A stretch of 64,000 bases of DNA from positions 744,001-808,000 of the forward strand of contig NZ_CP150235.1 in NCBI RefSeq assembly GCF_037974355.1. Direction: 5' to 3'. The notes under the pieces were generated by a model. It was not told where the DNA came from and made no database searches. It was given only the letters and a program-made list of their open reading frames with translations. The translations under genes were made by a program, and so were the position numbers. Positions 31,946 through 41,385 of the stretch are shown piece after piece. Position 1 is the stretch's first letter. Every line of letters starts with the position of its first letter. This stretch comes from Paenibacillus sp. FSL R5-0517. Lineage in GTDB: Bacteria > Bacillota > Bacilli > Paenibacillales > Paenibacillaceae.

Positions 31946-32317
31946 GCATCCACGCTCCCTTCCTGTGTCTCATTGATGTGTGTTAACAGCGATTCTGTTT
32001 CTATGCTTTTGACACATTGTATAGTTATGTTAGGTAATCTTACAAGGTTTATATTTATCCAAAAAAACGTATACATCAATATCGATCGGTATAAAACCTT
32101 ATCCATGCTTCTATTTACTTGATCACAGTAAAACTATTAATTATTCTTATGTAAATAAATGTGACATGAATTCGATATATTGATTAAACATTAGAAACAG
32201 AATGGGAGTAAGATGAGGGAATGGAGATCACAGAGCATACCTTTAGTGCGAGATGATATAATGAAAAGATAGGAATAAAAGAGACATAACGTTCTACCAG
32301 AGAGGAAGAGATATGAA
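31946..32317. other. Divergent intergenic region between the amidase gene and topB
   Basis: AT-rich, no coding potential seen. A TATAAT at 32257-32262 is the probable -10 for topB; no convincing -35 accompanies it. No promoter for the amidase gene could be fixed. Confidence 0.4.
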
Positions 32318-34447
32318 GTGAAGACATTAGTACTCGCAGAAAAACCATCTGTAGCACGCGAAATAGCCAGAGTTATGGGCGCGCGTGATAAACATAAAAG
32401 TTATATGGAAGGCCCGAAATATATCGTTACCTGGGCGCTGGGGCATCTGGTTGGATTAGCTGAGCCAGAGGATTACGATAAGAAGTATGCCACATGGAAT
32501 CTGGAGGATTTGCCGATTCTGCCAGAGCGTACGAAACTGAAGGTACTGAAAGAGACCAATCATCAATATAAAGCCGTACAGCAGTTGATGAAACGTCAGG
32601 ATGTGGGCGAGCTGGTCATTGCCACAGATGCGGCCCGTGAGGGTGAATTGCTGGCCCGTTGGATCATGCAGATGGCGGGGTGGAAAAAATCATTCAAACG
32701 TCTATGGATTTCATCTCAGACAGATAAGGCGATCAAAGACGGATTTGCTTCGCTAAAGCCAGGCAGTCAGTTCGACCGTCTCTATGAATCAGCACGTTGC
32801 CGGGCAGAGGCCGACTGGATGATTGGACTTAACGTGACTCGTGCGCTAACTGTTCGTTTCAATGCGCAGTTGTCTGCTGGACGGGTGCAAACGCCGACCT
32901 TGGGCATGATTATGGATAGAGAAAATGAAATTAATGGGTTTCGCTCTCAGGAGTATGAGACGTTAACGGCAGATTTAGGCGATTTTCAGGCTGTGTGGCG
33001 GGCAGCAGGGGGAGATTCACGCATTTTCAACCCCCAAGAAATGCAAGAATTGAAGAAACGGGTAGACGGGCGCAAGGGCACGATTGCCCAAGTGAAGAAA
33101 AGTGAGAAAGTAGAGCCACATCCACTGGCATATGACCTGACGGAACTGCAGCGGGATGCCAACCGGAAATATGGTTTCTCGGCAAAGCAAACCTCAAATG
33201 TCCTGCAACGTCTATATGAACAGCACAAACTTGTGACGTACCCACGTACGGACAGCCGATATCTGACTGCCGACATGACAGCTACTTTGAAAGAACGTCT
33301 GGACAGTGTAGCCATTGGACCTTATGCGTCTCTGGCACGTCCTTTGCTGCGTAAAAATCTGAATATCACCAAACGTATTGTGGATGACAGCAAAGTGACC
33401 GATCACCATGCCATTATTCCCACGGAGCAAACGGTACTTCTGAATCAATTGAACCCGGAGGAACGCAAATTGTACGATCTGATTGTACGTCGTTTTATCA
33501 GCCTGTTCTATCCGGCAGCGAAGTACGATTCGGTTGCAATCACGGTTCAAGTGGGGAATGATTCCTTCCATGTCAAAGGTACAACGGTGAAAGAAAGTGG
33601 ATGGCGCGAAGTATACGGCGGTGATTACAGCGATGACGACGATGACCGTGCTGACGATGCAGCAGACCATGAGCGCACTCTTTTGCCAGATGTGCAGCAA
33701 GGACAGTCCGTGACGGTTCAGCGTTGCCATATTAAAAGTGGACGGACGATGCCGCCCAAACGGTATACCGAAGCCGCTTTACTTTCCCAGATGGAAAAGC
33801 ATGGACTCGGCACTCCGGCTACACGGGCGGATATTATTGAGAAGCTGGTCAGTTCCGATACGATAGATCGTCAAGGCAACAGCATGCATCCAACCGGCAA
33901 AGGAAAACAGTTAATTGAACTGGCTGCTCCGCAGCTGCGTACACCGGATCTGACTGCCCGCTGGGAAGCTGAACTGGAGCGCATCGCTCGTGGGCAAGGA
34001 CAGCCAGGCCCTTTCCTGGACAGCATTCGTTCTATGGCCAAAGAGCTGGTGTCAACGGTAAAAGGCAGCAAAGCAGAATACAAGCCACATAATGTGTCCA
34101 ATAGCCACTGCCCTGACTGCAATGCGCGATTGTTGGAGAAGAAGGGCAAGCGCGGCAAGTTCCTTGTATGTCCTACGGAGGACTGTGGATATCGTCGTTC
34201 GGCCGAGAAAAGATTGTCCAATCGTCGTTGTGCGCAGTGCCACAAAAAGATGGAAATCAAAGAAGGCAAAGCGGGGCTATACGTGCAATGTCTGCCTTGT
34301 GGTATTACAGAAACATTGAATAAAGACAAACAGCATGTGAACAAACGCGATCAGCAAAAACTCGTGAAACAATATGCGAAGCAGGAGTCCATTGGGTCTA
34401 ACCTTGGAGAGCTGTTGAAGGCGGCTATGGAGAAAAAGGGAGAGTAG
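32318..34447 (+). CDS. topB: DNA topoisomerase III
   Basis: Type IA topoisomerase that relaxes or decatenates DNA. 709 residues. The TOPRIM domain opens with KTLVLAEKPSVAREIARVMG and holds VIATDAAREGELLARW; the catalytic tyrosine is in LVTYPRTDSRYLT (about residue 307); SAGRVQTPTLGMIMDRE is the standard central motif. The C-terminus has CPDCNARLLEKKGKRGKFLV with a further Cys pair, and a second CAQC...CLPCG cluster, both topoisomerase zinc ribbons. The GTG start (32318) is preceded by AGAGGAAGAG. Size and order match B. subtilis TopB. Monocistronic. Confidence 0.96.
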   Translation: MKTLVLAEKPSVAREIARVMGARDKHKSYMEGPKYIVTWALGHLVGLAEPEDYDKKYATWNLEDLPILPERTKLKVLKETNHQYKAVQQLMKRQDVGELVIATDAAREGELLARWIMQMAGWKKSFKRLWISSQTDKAIKDGFASLKPGSQFDRLYESARCRAEADWMIGLNVTRALTVRFNAQLSAGRVQTPTLGMIMDRENEINGFRSQEYETLTADLGDFQAVWRAAGGDSRIFNPQEMQELKKRVDGRKGTIAQVKKSEKVEPHPLAYDLTELQRDANRKYGFSAKQTSNVLQRLYEQHKLVTYPRTDSRYLTADMTATLKERLDSVAIGPYASLARPLLRKNLNITKRIVDDSKVTDHHAIIPTEQTVLLNQLNPEERKLYDLIVRRFISLFYPAAKYDSVAITVQVGNDSFHVKGTTVKESGWREVYGGDYSDDDDDRADDAADHERTLLPDVQQGQSVTVQRCHIKSGRTMPPKRYTEAALLSQMEKHGLGTPATRADIIEKLVSSDTIDRQGNSMHPTGKGKQLIELAAPQLRTPDLTARWEAELERIARGQGQPGPFLDSIRSMAKELVSTVKGSKAEYKPHNVSNSHCPDCNARLLEKKGKRGKFLVCPTEDCGYRRSAEKRLSNRRCAQCHKKMEIKEGKAGLYVQCLPCGITETLNKDKQHVNKRDQQKLVKQYAKQESIGSNLGELLKAAMEKKGE

Positions 34448-34601
34448 AGCAAGCTCTGAGTTAGGGCAGATCTCATGTAACGCTAGTTGCGAATAACTGG
34501 CGCTATGGAAAGTGATTGCTGCGTGTGTACCTAATCAACCATGTGATGGGGTATAAGATCCTCTGTTTTCAGGCAACGTAAGCCAAGGAGGTGATACCCA
34601 T

Positions 34602-34739
34602 ATGCCGCACAACAAACCCGAAAAGATCCATAACCAGCAGAACAAAGATAGCATTAGGGAAGAAAACATCGATGTTCGTCCAGCCAAAGCAGCCAAAAGA
34701 GTACCCAGTCTGAACGGTATTCCTAAGCAGGAGTCCTAA
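34602..34739 (+). CDS. Small basic hydrophilic protein, 45 residues, unknown function
   Basis: Starts MPHNKPEKIHNQQNKDSI and ends SLNGIPKQES. It is highly charged, with no membrane segment or cysteine. The case for coding is the near-perfect Shine-Dalgarno AAGGAGGTGATA (34586-34597), five nt before the ATG, and a clean open frame. No family is recognised; a small spore-associated protein is possible but nothing in the sequence proves it. It lies between topB and the DUF1294 gene on the same strand. Confidence 0.6.
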   Translation: MPHNKPEKIHNQQNKDSIREENIDVRPAKAAKRVPSLNGIPKQES

Positions 34740-34876
34740 AATTATCTAAACTGTCGATCTTAACGCGTGCCTCGCAAAATACTTGCGGTTCCCCACCGGT
34801 GCGTTGAACATGTCTCTAATGAGGACTATAATGGAGACAGGGAGATGTCCCGGGACAGGGGGATCGCTAGAATTAT

Positions 34877-35140
34877 ATGCAAACCGGACTTATATTGTGG
34901 TTTTTATTTATTAATGTAGTGGGTTATCTGGTGATGTCGGATGATAAGAGGCGTGCACAACAGCGTCGTGACCGTACACCCGAACGGACGTTATTCTTGC
35001 TTGCTTTTATTGGCGGTGCTTTGGGAGTCTGGATCGCGATGTATCGGAAAAGGCATAAGACCAAACATCCCAGCTTCACCATTGGCATTCCGTTGTTATT
35101 GTTCCTGAATGCGGTAATCTATGGTTATTTTATTCAATGA
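34877..35140 (+). CDS. DUF1294 small membrane protein
   Basis: 87 residues with three hydrophobic spans. The pattern YLVMSDDKRRAQQRRDRTPE, then RTLFLLAFIGGALGVWIAMY, RKRHKTKHPSF and IPLL is the DUF1294 signature (YxxMxxDKxxA...R.PE..L...A..GG..G...gm...rHKT.k..F). Function of the family is unknown; it is found beside various genes and sometimes fused to cold-shock domains. ATG 34877 has GGGGGATCG upstream at a longish distance. Confidence 0.85.
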   Translation: MQTGLILWFLFINVVGYLVMSDDKRRAQQRRDRTPERTLFLLAFIGGALGVWIAMYRKRHKTKHPSFTIGIPLLLFLNAVIYGYFIQ

Positions 35141-35324
35141 ACACTTGGAACAAATGCGTAATCGTTCATCGTCACCGTAAGGATTTATATGTAAATTCAT
35201 TCGTATAAATGGTTCATTGTGGCTCCGGTACGTTTAAGGAGTTATATGGTTATATTAGTTTAATGGATGTCAGACCGAAGCTTGCTTCGCGTGCTCTACA
35301 TATAAAGGAAGGGACGGGATTCAC

Positions 35325-35759
35325 ATGTTATTCTCCAAAATATTAGTGGCTTATGATGGTTCCAAAGCTTCAAATAAAGCACTTGATCGTGCAATTGAGC
35401 TAGCCAAAGTGTCCCCGAATGCTGTACTGGATGTCATTCATGCTTTTGATTTCCCGCGTGTATTCATCGGTGAGGGATTGGCGCCTCTGCCACCTTCACT
35501 TAATAATGACTACTACAATTTGGCGGTGCAAACAACAGATGAAGCGAAAGAACGACTTCAGGCTGCTGGTGTAACGGCCAATGTAGATCTGATTCAAGGA
35601 GCGGCTGCGGAAGTGTTGCTTGATTTTGCCAAAGAAAATGATTCGGATATCATTATTATTGGCAGCCGCGGACTCGGTGGAATTCGGGAATTTGTCCTGG
35701 GGAGTGTCAGTCACAATGTGGTGCAGCATGCTCAGGTTCCAGTACTGATCGTAAAATAA
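35325..35759 (+). CDS. Universal stress protein (UspA family)
   Basis: 144-residue single-domain Usp. KILVAYDGSKASNKALDRAI opens the fold (Asp for nucleotide binding), and IIIGSRGLGG...FVLGSVSHNVVQHAQVPVLIVK gives the G-x2-G-x9-G-S ATP-binding motif, so it is the ATP-binding subtype. ATG 35325 is preceded by AAAGGAAGGGA. Single gene followed by a terminator. Confidence 0.93.
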   Translation: MLFSKILVAYDGSKASNKALDRAIELAKVSPNAVLDVIHAFDFPRVFIGEGLAPLPPSLNNDYYNLAVQTTDEAKERLQAAGVTANVDLIQGAAAEVLLDFAKENDSDIIIIGSRGLGGIREFVLGSVSHNVVQHAQVPVLIVK

Positions 35760-35788
35760 TGGATGCAGTGTGTACGCACTGAAAAGCA

Positions 35789-35836
35789 GGAAGCCGGTTG
35801 CCTTCGAGAGATTGAAGAGGAGCCGGCTTTCTTTTA
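35789..35836 (+). terminator. Rho-independent terminator of the Usp gene
   Basis: GAAGCCGG and CCGGCTTTC form the stem (with inner CTTC/GAAG pairing), followed by TTTT. Confidence 0.7.
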
Positions 35837-35875
35837 TGGGATGAAATGGATGTCTAACCGAATTTAATGAAGCAA

Positions 35876-35918
35876 TTCCCGAACATTATATTTGTCAATA
35901 TGTTAAATGTTCGTCTTT
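35876..35918 (+). promoter_or_regulatory. PurR operator (two inverted PurBoxes)
   Basis: TTCCCGAACATTA and, inverted, TAAATGTTCGTCTTT give two CGAACATT cores facing each other, with 18 nt between the GAACATT and AATGTTC heptamers, the arrangement of Bacillus PurR operators. It lies just upstream of the pur -35. Confidence 0.8.
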
Positions 35919-35921
35919 AAG

Positions 35922-35951
35922 TTGACATTAGCTGTAGGGGATTGTTAAAAT
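35922..35951 (+). promoter_or_regulatory. Sigma-A promoter of the pur operon
   Basis: Exact TTGACA (35922-35927), 18-nt spacer, TAAAAT (35946-35951). The riboswitch begins about 90 nt downstream of the expected start. Confidence 0.75.
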
Positions 35952-36048
35952 GTTAGATGTGTCGATCAGGTAAGAATAAGGTCGAGTAGGAACGAAATGT
36001 GTAATAATAGATTACAAAAATGAACAAAAATAGTTTGATAGATATTTG

Positions 36049-36115
36049 CTCGTATAACGCCGGGAATAGGGCCCGGAAGTATCTACCCGGGAACCGTAAA
36101 TTTCCGGACTACGAG
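36049..36115 (+). promoter_or_regulatory. Guanine riboswitch (G-box) of the pur operon
   Basis: P1 is CTCGTA (36049-36054) with TACGAG (36110-36115). TATAACGCCGGGAATAGGGC, AGTATCTACC and CCGGACTACGAG match the purine aptamer, with C in the ligand-pairing position (GGACTACG), predicting guanine. Confidence 0.92.
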
Positions 36116-36203
36116 GAGATACGGCTGAGAGTCGCATGCAACCAGATGCGGACAGCAAGCCCCCTTTTGGCATGCCCAAATGAGGGATACGTATTTCTTG
36201 GAG

Positions 36204-36251
36204 TCCGGTGTCCGAAGAAAATGTGATGTTTTCGCGGGTAGCGGATTTTTT
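36204..36251 (+). terminator. Riboswitch expression-platform terminator upstream of purE
   Basis: TCCG...CCGAAGAAAA pairs with TTTTCGCGG...CGGA around TGTGATG, followed by TTTTTT. Guanine binding would favour it and shut off the operon. Confidence 0.75.
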
Positions 36252-36325
36252 CATTTCACATGTAATAAGAGTTTCTTATTGGTCAGATGTAATCAAAAAA
36301 GCTCAGACGGGAGTTGGATGTATTC

Positions 36326-36811
36326 ATGTCACTGCAAGTCGCTGTAATTATGGGCAGTAAGTCGGATTGGGAAACGATGAAACATGCGTGCGAGGTGTTG
36401 GACGAACTGGAAATTGGATATGAGAAAAAAGTGGTCTCCGCCCATCGTACACCGGATTTGATGTTCGAATACGCAGAGCAAGCAATTGATCGAGGATTCA
36501 AGGTGATCATTGCAGGCGCAGGCGGGGCAGCACATCTACCCGGTATGGTTGCAGCCAAAACGATGCTTCCAGTCATTGGCGTACCGGTTCAATCCAAAGC
36601 ATTGAACGGTCTCGATTCCCTGTTGTCCATTGTTCAGATGCCAGGTGGTATTCCCGTCGCAACTGTAGCGATTGGGAAGGCAGGGGCAACGAATGCAGGA
36701 TTGCTGGCAGCTCAAATGATCGGTGCTTTTGACCCGGATGTCCAACGTCGCTCTGAAGCTCGAAGAGAGCGCATCAAACAAGAAGTACTCGAAAGCAGTG
36801 AAGAACTATGA
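36326..36811 (+). CDS. purE: N5-carboxyaminoimidazole ribonucleotide mutase
   Basis: Isomerises N5-CAIR to CAIR in de novo purine synthesis. 161 residues, class I Pur[60 protein letters not shown] and [20 protein letters not shown] are near-invariant. ATG 36326 is preferred; an in-frame TTG at 36314 has no room for a ribosome site. First gene of the operon; its end overlaps purK by 4 nt. Confidence 0.97.
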   Translation: MSLQVAVIMGSKSDWETMKHACEVLDELEIGYEKKVVSAHRTPDLMFEYAEQAIDRGFKVIIAGAGGAAHLPGMVAAKTMLPVIGVPVQSKALNGLDSLLSIVQMPGGIPVATVAIGKAGATNAGLLAAQMIGAFDPDVQRRSEARRERIKQEVLESSEEL

Positions 36812-38010
36812 GTAGAGCCGCGAACCAATCCGGCATAGCAGGAGAACTGAAAAATGTCCTGCTACCGGGGAAAACAATCATCGGCATTCTTGGAGGCGGA
36901 CAGCTGGGACGTATGATGACGCTCGCAGGAACGGCAATGGGGTATCGATTTGTTACCCTTGATCCCGCTTCGGATGCGCCTTGTGGTCAAGTTGCTCGTC
37001 AGATTGAAGCGGGATATGACGATGCCAAAGCTGCGCTTGAACTGGCTCGGCAATGTGATGTTATTACGTATGAATTCGAAAATGTGGATGCAGAAGTCGC
37101 TGGACTGCTCGAGCGTGAGTCCTACGTTCCGCAAGGAAGTGCGTTGCTGTACACCACACAACATCGATTACGTGAAAAACGTGCAATTGAAGCCGCTGGA
37201 GTAAGAGTTGCGCCTTATCGTGAGATCACTAGTGCGGATACGATGCTTGCTGCTGTAAGTGAACTTGGCGTGCCTTGTGTACTGAAGACGGTGACTGGAG
37301 GTTACGATGGCAAAGGCCAGCGCGTAATCCGAGAGGCGAAGGAGGCTGTGGCTGCGTATGAAGAGCTCGCAGCTACAGGTGCGGAACTGGTGCTGGAACA
37401 ATTCATCAAGTTTGAATGCGAGATTTCGGTCGTCGTAGCGCGCAGTACCAATGGAGAGATCAAAACGTTCCCGCCAGCGGAGAACATTCATGTGAATAAC
37501 ATTTTGCATGCTTCCATTGTACCGGCTAGAGTTGCTGCAGACATCCAGATTGAAGCGCAAAAGCTGGCAGCAGCGGTAGCAGAATCGATGAAGGCTGTCG
37601 GGCTGCTGGCAGTGGAACTGTTTGTGGCGGCGGATGGAAGACTGTATGTCAACGAACTGGCGCCAAGACCACATAATTCCGGTCACTATACGATGGAAGC
37701 TTGTGCCACTTCTCAGTTCGAACAACATATCCGTGCGATCTGCGGATTACCACTTGGGGACACTTCGTTATTGAGCCCAGTCGTTATGGTCAATGTGCTT
37801 GGAGAGCATCTGGAAGGCATTATCGCCAGAACAGGGCAACCTGATGCAGAAGCGATCGAACTCGGTGTGATTCCCAAGCTTCACATATATGGTAAAACCG
37901 AAGCGAAAACAGGACGTAAGATGGGGCATGTGAATCTGCTTTGTCAGGATGTTGAAGAAGGATTGCAATGGATTGAACAAACTAACCTCTGGAGGAATAC
38001 AAATTCATGA
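36808..38010 (+). CDS. purK: N5-carboxyaminoimidazole ribonucleotide synthase
   Basis: ATP-grasp enzyme that carboxylates AIR with bicarbonate and ATP to N5-CAIR, the PurE substrate. 400 residues. An N-terminal extension of about 20 residues precedes [34 protein letters not shown] and [20 protein letters not shown] are ATP-grasp nucleotide and metal sites, and [20 protein letters not shown] is family-specific. Start ATGA overlaps purE; stop overlaps purB (ATGA), so all three are coupled. Confidence 0.97.
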   Translation: MSRAANQSGIAGELKNVLLPGKTIIGILGGGQLGRMMTLAGTAMGYRFVTLDPASDAPCGQVARQIEAGYDDAKAALELARQCDVITYEFENVDAEVAGLLERESYVPQGSALLYTTQHRLREKRAIEAAGVRVAPYREITSADTMLAAVSELGVPCVLKTVTGGYDGKGQRVIREAKEAVAAYEELAATGAELVLEQFIKFECEISVVVARSTNGEIKTFPPAENIHVNNILHASIVPARVAADIQIEAQKLAAAVAESMKAVGLLAVELFVAADGRLYVNELAPRPHNSGHYTMEACATSQFEQHIRAICGLPLGDTSLLSPVVMVNVLGEHLEGIIARTGQPDAEAIELGVIPKLHIYGKTEAKTGRKMGHVNLLCQDVEEGLQWIEQTNLWRNTNS

Positions 38011-39305
38011 TTGAACGTTATAGCAGACCCGAAATGAGAGCCATCTGGACCGAAGAGAACAAATTCCAATCGTGGCTGGAAGTTGAAATATGTGCATGTG
38101 AGGCGTGGGCCGAACTGGGTGTAATCCCTAAGGAAGAAGCAGCATTGCTTCGTCAGAACGCATCTTTTGACATCGACCGCATCTATGAGATTGAAAAGGA
38201 AACACGTCATGACGTAATCGCATTTACACGTACGGTATCTGAAAGTCTGGGTGCGGAGCGGAAATGGGTGCACTACGGACTGACTTCCACAGATGTCGTG
38301 GATACGGCTCTGGGTTATGTACTGCGTCAAGCGAATGAGATTCTGGAGAAGGATATCGTGAATTTCATTGAAATTCTTCGTGAAAAAGCACTGACTTATC
38401 AGCACACACCAATGATGGGACGTACGCACGGGGTACATGCAGAGCCAACAACATTTGGACTGAAAATGGCGTTGTGGCATGAAGAGATGAAACGGAACCT
38501 GGAGCGTTTCCGTCATGCAGCAGACAACGTACAATACGGCAAAATCTCAGGCGCAGTAGGAACGTACGCGAACATCGATCCATTTGTCGAAGAATTTGTC
38601 TGCGAGAAGCTGGGCACGAAACCTGCGCCAATCTCCACTCAAACATTGCAACGTGACCGTCACGCGGAGTATATGGCTACACTGGCATTGATCGCAACGT
38701 CCCTGGACAAGTTCGCAACAGAGGTACGTGCACTGCAGAAGAGTGAATTCCGTGAAGTGGAAGAAGCTTTTGCTAAAGGTCAAAAAGGATCTTCCGCGAT
38801 GCCGCACAAGCGTAACCCGATCGGTAGTGAAAACATCTCTGGCTTGTCCCGCGTCATTCGCGGACATATGGTATCGGCATACGAGAACGTAACGCTCTGG
38901 CATGAACGCGACATCTCGCACTCTTCTGTAGAACGTATCATTCTGCCGGATGCAACGATGTTGCTGAACTACATGTTGAACCGTTTTGGTAACATCGTGA
39001 AGAACCTGACGGTATTCCCTGAGAACATGAAACGCAACATGGAGCGCACCTTCGGCGTGCCATTCTCTGGCCGTGTAATGACGAAGCTGATCGACAAAGG
39101 CTTCAGCCGTGAGCAAGCATACGATACCGTTCAACCACGTGCGATGCAAGCATGGGAAGAACAACGTCAGTTCCAAGATATCGTGAAATCCACTCCGGAA
39201 ATCACGGAAGTACTGAACGAAGAGGAAATCGCAGATGCGTTCAACCCGTCATGGCACTTGAAGCACGTAGACACCATCTTCAAAAAACTAGGTTTGAACG
39301 ACTAA
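38007..39305 (+). CDS. purB: Adenylosuccinate lyase
   Basis: Cleaves SAICAR to AICAR and adenylosuccinate to AMP, releasing fumarate. 432 residues, fumarase/aspartase superfamily. Catalytic regions visible: [14 protein letters not shown] (general acid His), the signature [20 protein letters not shown] with the catalytic serine loop, and [20 protein letters not shown] 38007 overlaps purK by 4 nt. Rich in CGT/GAA-type preferred codons, suggesting high expression. The ~250-nt gap to purC holds a palindromic repeat. Confidence 0.97.
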   Translation: MIERYSRPEMRAIWTEENKFQSWLEVEICACEAWAELGVIPKEEAALLRQNASFDIDRIYEIEKETRHDVIAFTRTVSESLGAERKWVHYGLTSTDVVDTALGYVLRQANEILEKDIVNFIEILREKALTYQHTPMMGRTHGVHAEPTTFGLKMALWHEEMKRNLERFRHAADNVQYGKISGAVGTYANIDPFVEEFVCEKLGTKPAPISTQTLQRDRHAEYMATLALIATSLDKFATEVRALQKSEFREVEEAFAKGQKGSSAMPHKRNPIGSENISGLSRVIRGHMVSAYENVTLWHERDISHSSVERIILPDATMLLNYMLNRFGNIVKNLTVFPENMKRNMERTFGVPFSGRVMTKLIDKGFSREQAYDTVQPRAMQAWEEQRQFQDIVKSTPEITEVLNEEEIADAFNPSWHLKHVDTIFKKLGLND

Positions 39306-39370
39306 TATATTAAGGCTTTGAATTAGTCTACTCCCTAAAAGTATAGGTTAATTATGTGTTCACGCTGGAA

Positions 39371-39496
39371 CGGAGAAGGCAGAAAAAACCTGAAGAAGCA
39401 AAGCGCTCGCCTTTATCACAGGATTTTCCCCTTGAGAAAGGGGATCAGAAAAATCCGGGGATAACAGCGATCGGAAGGTTGTTCTGTATTCGGAGT
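39371..39496. repeat. Palindromic intergenic repeat, copy A (purB-purC gap)
   Basis: Outer arms CAGAAAAAACC (39380-39390) and GGTTGTTCTG (39477-39486) pair; an inner arm TTATCACAGGATTTT pairs with AAAAATCCGGGGATAA; the apex is CCCCTTGAGAAAGGGG. Between the arms are a small AAGCGCT segment and AGCGATCGG. The same layout and wording recur in copies C, D and F. Confidence 0.75.
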
Positions 39497-39557
39497 GGCC
39501 CCGCGTGATGAGGGGAATTGGACGTATACTTTACATCTCCTGAAAGAAGGTGAACCC

Positions 39558-40433
39558 ATGGCACTGTCCACTGCGGCAGATCTCGTTAAAGCACCTCTGT
39601 TATATAAAGGAAAAGTACGTGAATTGTACGATCTGGGTGAACATTTTCTGATCGTGGTTACCGACCGAATCTCGGCATTTGATTATGTGCTGGACCCGGC
39701 AGTTCCCGAGAAAGGAAACGTACTGAACAAGCTCAGCAGTTTCTGGTTTGAACTGACAGGCAGCATGATGGAGAATCACGTGATTCATACCGATGTGAAC
39801 AAATTGGGTGATCTCGTCACAGACCCAGAATTGCTCAAAGACCGCATCATGGTAACCCGCAAAGCAGAACGCATTGATATTGAATGTGTCGTGCGTGGAT
39901 ACATCACTGGTGGTGGATGGAGACAATACGAGACGAGCGGTGAAGTAAATGGCATTAAACTGCCTGAAGGGCTGCGCAAGAACGCCAAACTCGAAGTTCC
40001 CATTTTCACCCCGGCAGCCAAAAATGATGTAGGGCATGACGAGGACATTTCGATGGATCGCATGAAAGAACTGGTGGGCGACGGACTTGCAATGGAGCTT
40101 CAGGAAAAAAGCCTGCGCCTGTACGAATTCGCTCGTGATTACTGTGATCAGCGTGGCATCATTCTGGCAGACTGCAAATTCGAGTTCGGCATTGTGGATG
40201 GCAAGGTCATCCTGATTGATGAAATCTTCACCCCTGATGCTTCACGCTTCTGGGCCAAAGAGAATTATGAACTCGACATCGAGATCGATAGCATGGATAA
40301 AGAACCAGTACGCACCTATCTCGCCGGAACGGATTGGGATAAGAACAGCAAACCGGATCCACTCCCGCAAGCCGTAGTTGAAACAACAACCGCCAGATAC
40401 GTCGATATTTATAACCGTCTAACGGCACAATAA
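39558..40433 (+). CDS. purC: Phosphoribosylaminoimidazole-succinocarboxamide synthase
   Basis: Joins CAIR and aspartate with ATP to give SAICAR. 291 residues, longer than the ~240-residue B. subtilis form and closer to the long type. LYKGKVRELYDLGEHFLIVV, DRISAFDYVL, VRGYITGGGWRQYE and DCKFEFGIVDGKVILIDEIF, followed by TPDASRFW, are diagnostic. The open frame extends to 39495, but ATG 39558 has AGAAGGTGA upstream and begins the conserved part. Confidence 0.96.
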   Translation: MALSTAADLVKAPLLYKGKVRELYDLGEHFLIVVTDRISAFDYVLDPAVPEKGNVLNKLSSFWFELTGSMMENHVIHTDVNKLGDLVTDPELLKDRIMVTRKAERIDIECVVRGYITGGGWRQYETSGEVNGIKLPEGLRKNAKLEVPIFTPAAKNDVGHDEDISMDRMKELVGDGLAMELQEKSLRLYEFARDYCDQRGIILADCKFEFGIVDGKVILIDEIFTPDASRFWAKENYELDIEIDSMDKEPVRTYLAGTDWDKNSKPDPLPQAVVETTTARYVDIYNRLTAQ

Positions 40434-40464
40434 ATTTAATTGTTTTCACGTAATGGTCAGTCTC

Positions 40465-40666
40465 GACCATTACACACCGTGCAACGTAAAAGGTTTAAGC
40501 CTTAAAAAAAACGTCGCATGGACTAGCGGAGGGGCGGAATTGTTCTTAAAGGAGCGATAGGTTTCGCCTTGTCCCCGGGTTTTGACCGCAGAGCGGGCCA
40601 AAACAATCCAAAAACCTGGGGACAACAAGCGACCAGAAAGAACAATCCGCCTGGGAGCAAGCACTA
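40465..40666. repeat. Tandem palindromic repeat unit 1 (purC-purS gap)
   Basis: First of three direct units of about 202 bp. Each begins GACCATTACACACCGTGCAA, then a small hairpin (AACGTAAAAGG...TTAAAAAAAACGT), then a long palindrome: GGCGGAATTGTTCTT (40533-40547) pairs with AAAGAACAATCCGCC (40637-40651), and TTGTCCCCGGGTTTT pairs with the downstream AAAAACCTGGGGACAA; the apex is GACCGCAGAGCGGGCC. Unit 1 differs from 2 and 3 at several bases. Confidence 0.9.
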
Positions 40667-40869
40667 GACCATTACACACCGTGCAACGTAAAAGGTTTAG
40701 GCCTTTAAAAAACGTCGCATGGACTAGCGGAGGGGCGGAATTGTTCTTAAAGGAGCGATAGCGTTCGCCTTTGTCCCCGGGTTTTGACCGCAGAGCGGGC
40801 CAAAACAATCCAAAAAACCTGGGGACAACAAGCGACCGGAAAGAACAATCCGCCTGGGAGCAAGCACTA
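40667..40869. repeat. Tandem palindromic repeat unit 2
   Basis: 203-bp direct repeat of unit 1, nearly identical, with AGCGTTCGCC where unit 1 has AGGTTTCGCC. All arms of the palindrome are intact. Confidence 0.92.
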
Positions 40870-41068
40870 GACCATTACACACCGTGCAACGTAAAAGGTT
40901 TAGGCCTTTAAAAAACGTCGCATGGACTAGCGTAGGGGCGGAATTGTTCTTAAAGGAGCGATAGCGTTCGCCTTTGTCCCCGGGTTTTGACCGCAGAGCG
41001 GGCCAAAACAATCCAAAAAAACCTGGGGACAACAAGCGACCGGAAGAACAATCCGCTCCGGAGCAAGC
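40870..41068. repeat. Tandem palindromic repeat unit 3
   Basis: Third direct unit, almost identical to unit 2 up to the 3' arm AAGAACAATCCGC, then diverging (TCCGGAGCAAGCTCC) before the purS ribosome site. Confidence 0.9.
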
Positions 41069-41135
41069 TCCACACCCCATTTTTAACAGCGTAAAGCATT
41101 TATCCCGTTCATTACTGAGGAGGAACATAAGGATC

Positions 41136-41381
41136 ATGATCAAAGCAACCGTATATGTCACTATTAAGCAAAGCGTACTCGACCCGCAAGGCGTAGCTGT
41201 TCAAGGAGCCCTGCATTCCATGGGATTCAACGAAGTGGAAAGTGTACGGATCGGTAAAGTCATGGAACTCAACCTGGATACAACAGATCGTGCGGAAGCG
41301 GAGAAACGTTTGAAAGTCATGTGTGAAAAGCTGCTGGCCAACACCGTTGTTGAAGATTACCGCTACGAATTGGAGGGTTAA
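41136..41381 (+). CDS. purS: Phosphoribosylformylglycinamidine synthase subunit PurS
   Basis: Small structural subunit that bridges PurL and PurQ in the three-part FGAM synthase of Gram-positives. 81 residues: [20 protein letters not shown], then [20 protein letters not shown], the compact PurS fold. The open frame runs upstream into the tandem repeats, but ATG 41136 begins the conserved protein and has AGGAGG upstream. purQ begins 5 nt after its stop. Confidence 0.96.
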   Translation: MIKATVYVTIKQSVLDPQGVAVQGALHSMGFNEVESVRIGKVMELNLDTTDRAEAEKRLKVMCEKLLANTVVEDYRYELEG

Positions 41382-41385
41382 TCTC

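Noticed and set aside
40465..41068. CRISPR array
   Set aside because: Only three units of ~202 bp, directly abutting, with no short repeat/unique spacer pattern and no cas genes.
40974..41135. N-terminal extension of PurS into the repeat array
   Set aside because: The open frame is accidental; PurS proteins are about 80 residues and ATG 41136 has a good ribosome site.
40470..41161. Minus-strand open frames of 112 and 145 codons with repeated protein segments
   Set aside because: They run through the three tandem palindromic units; the repetition at protein level only reflects the DNA repeats, and there is no ribosome site or family match.
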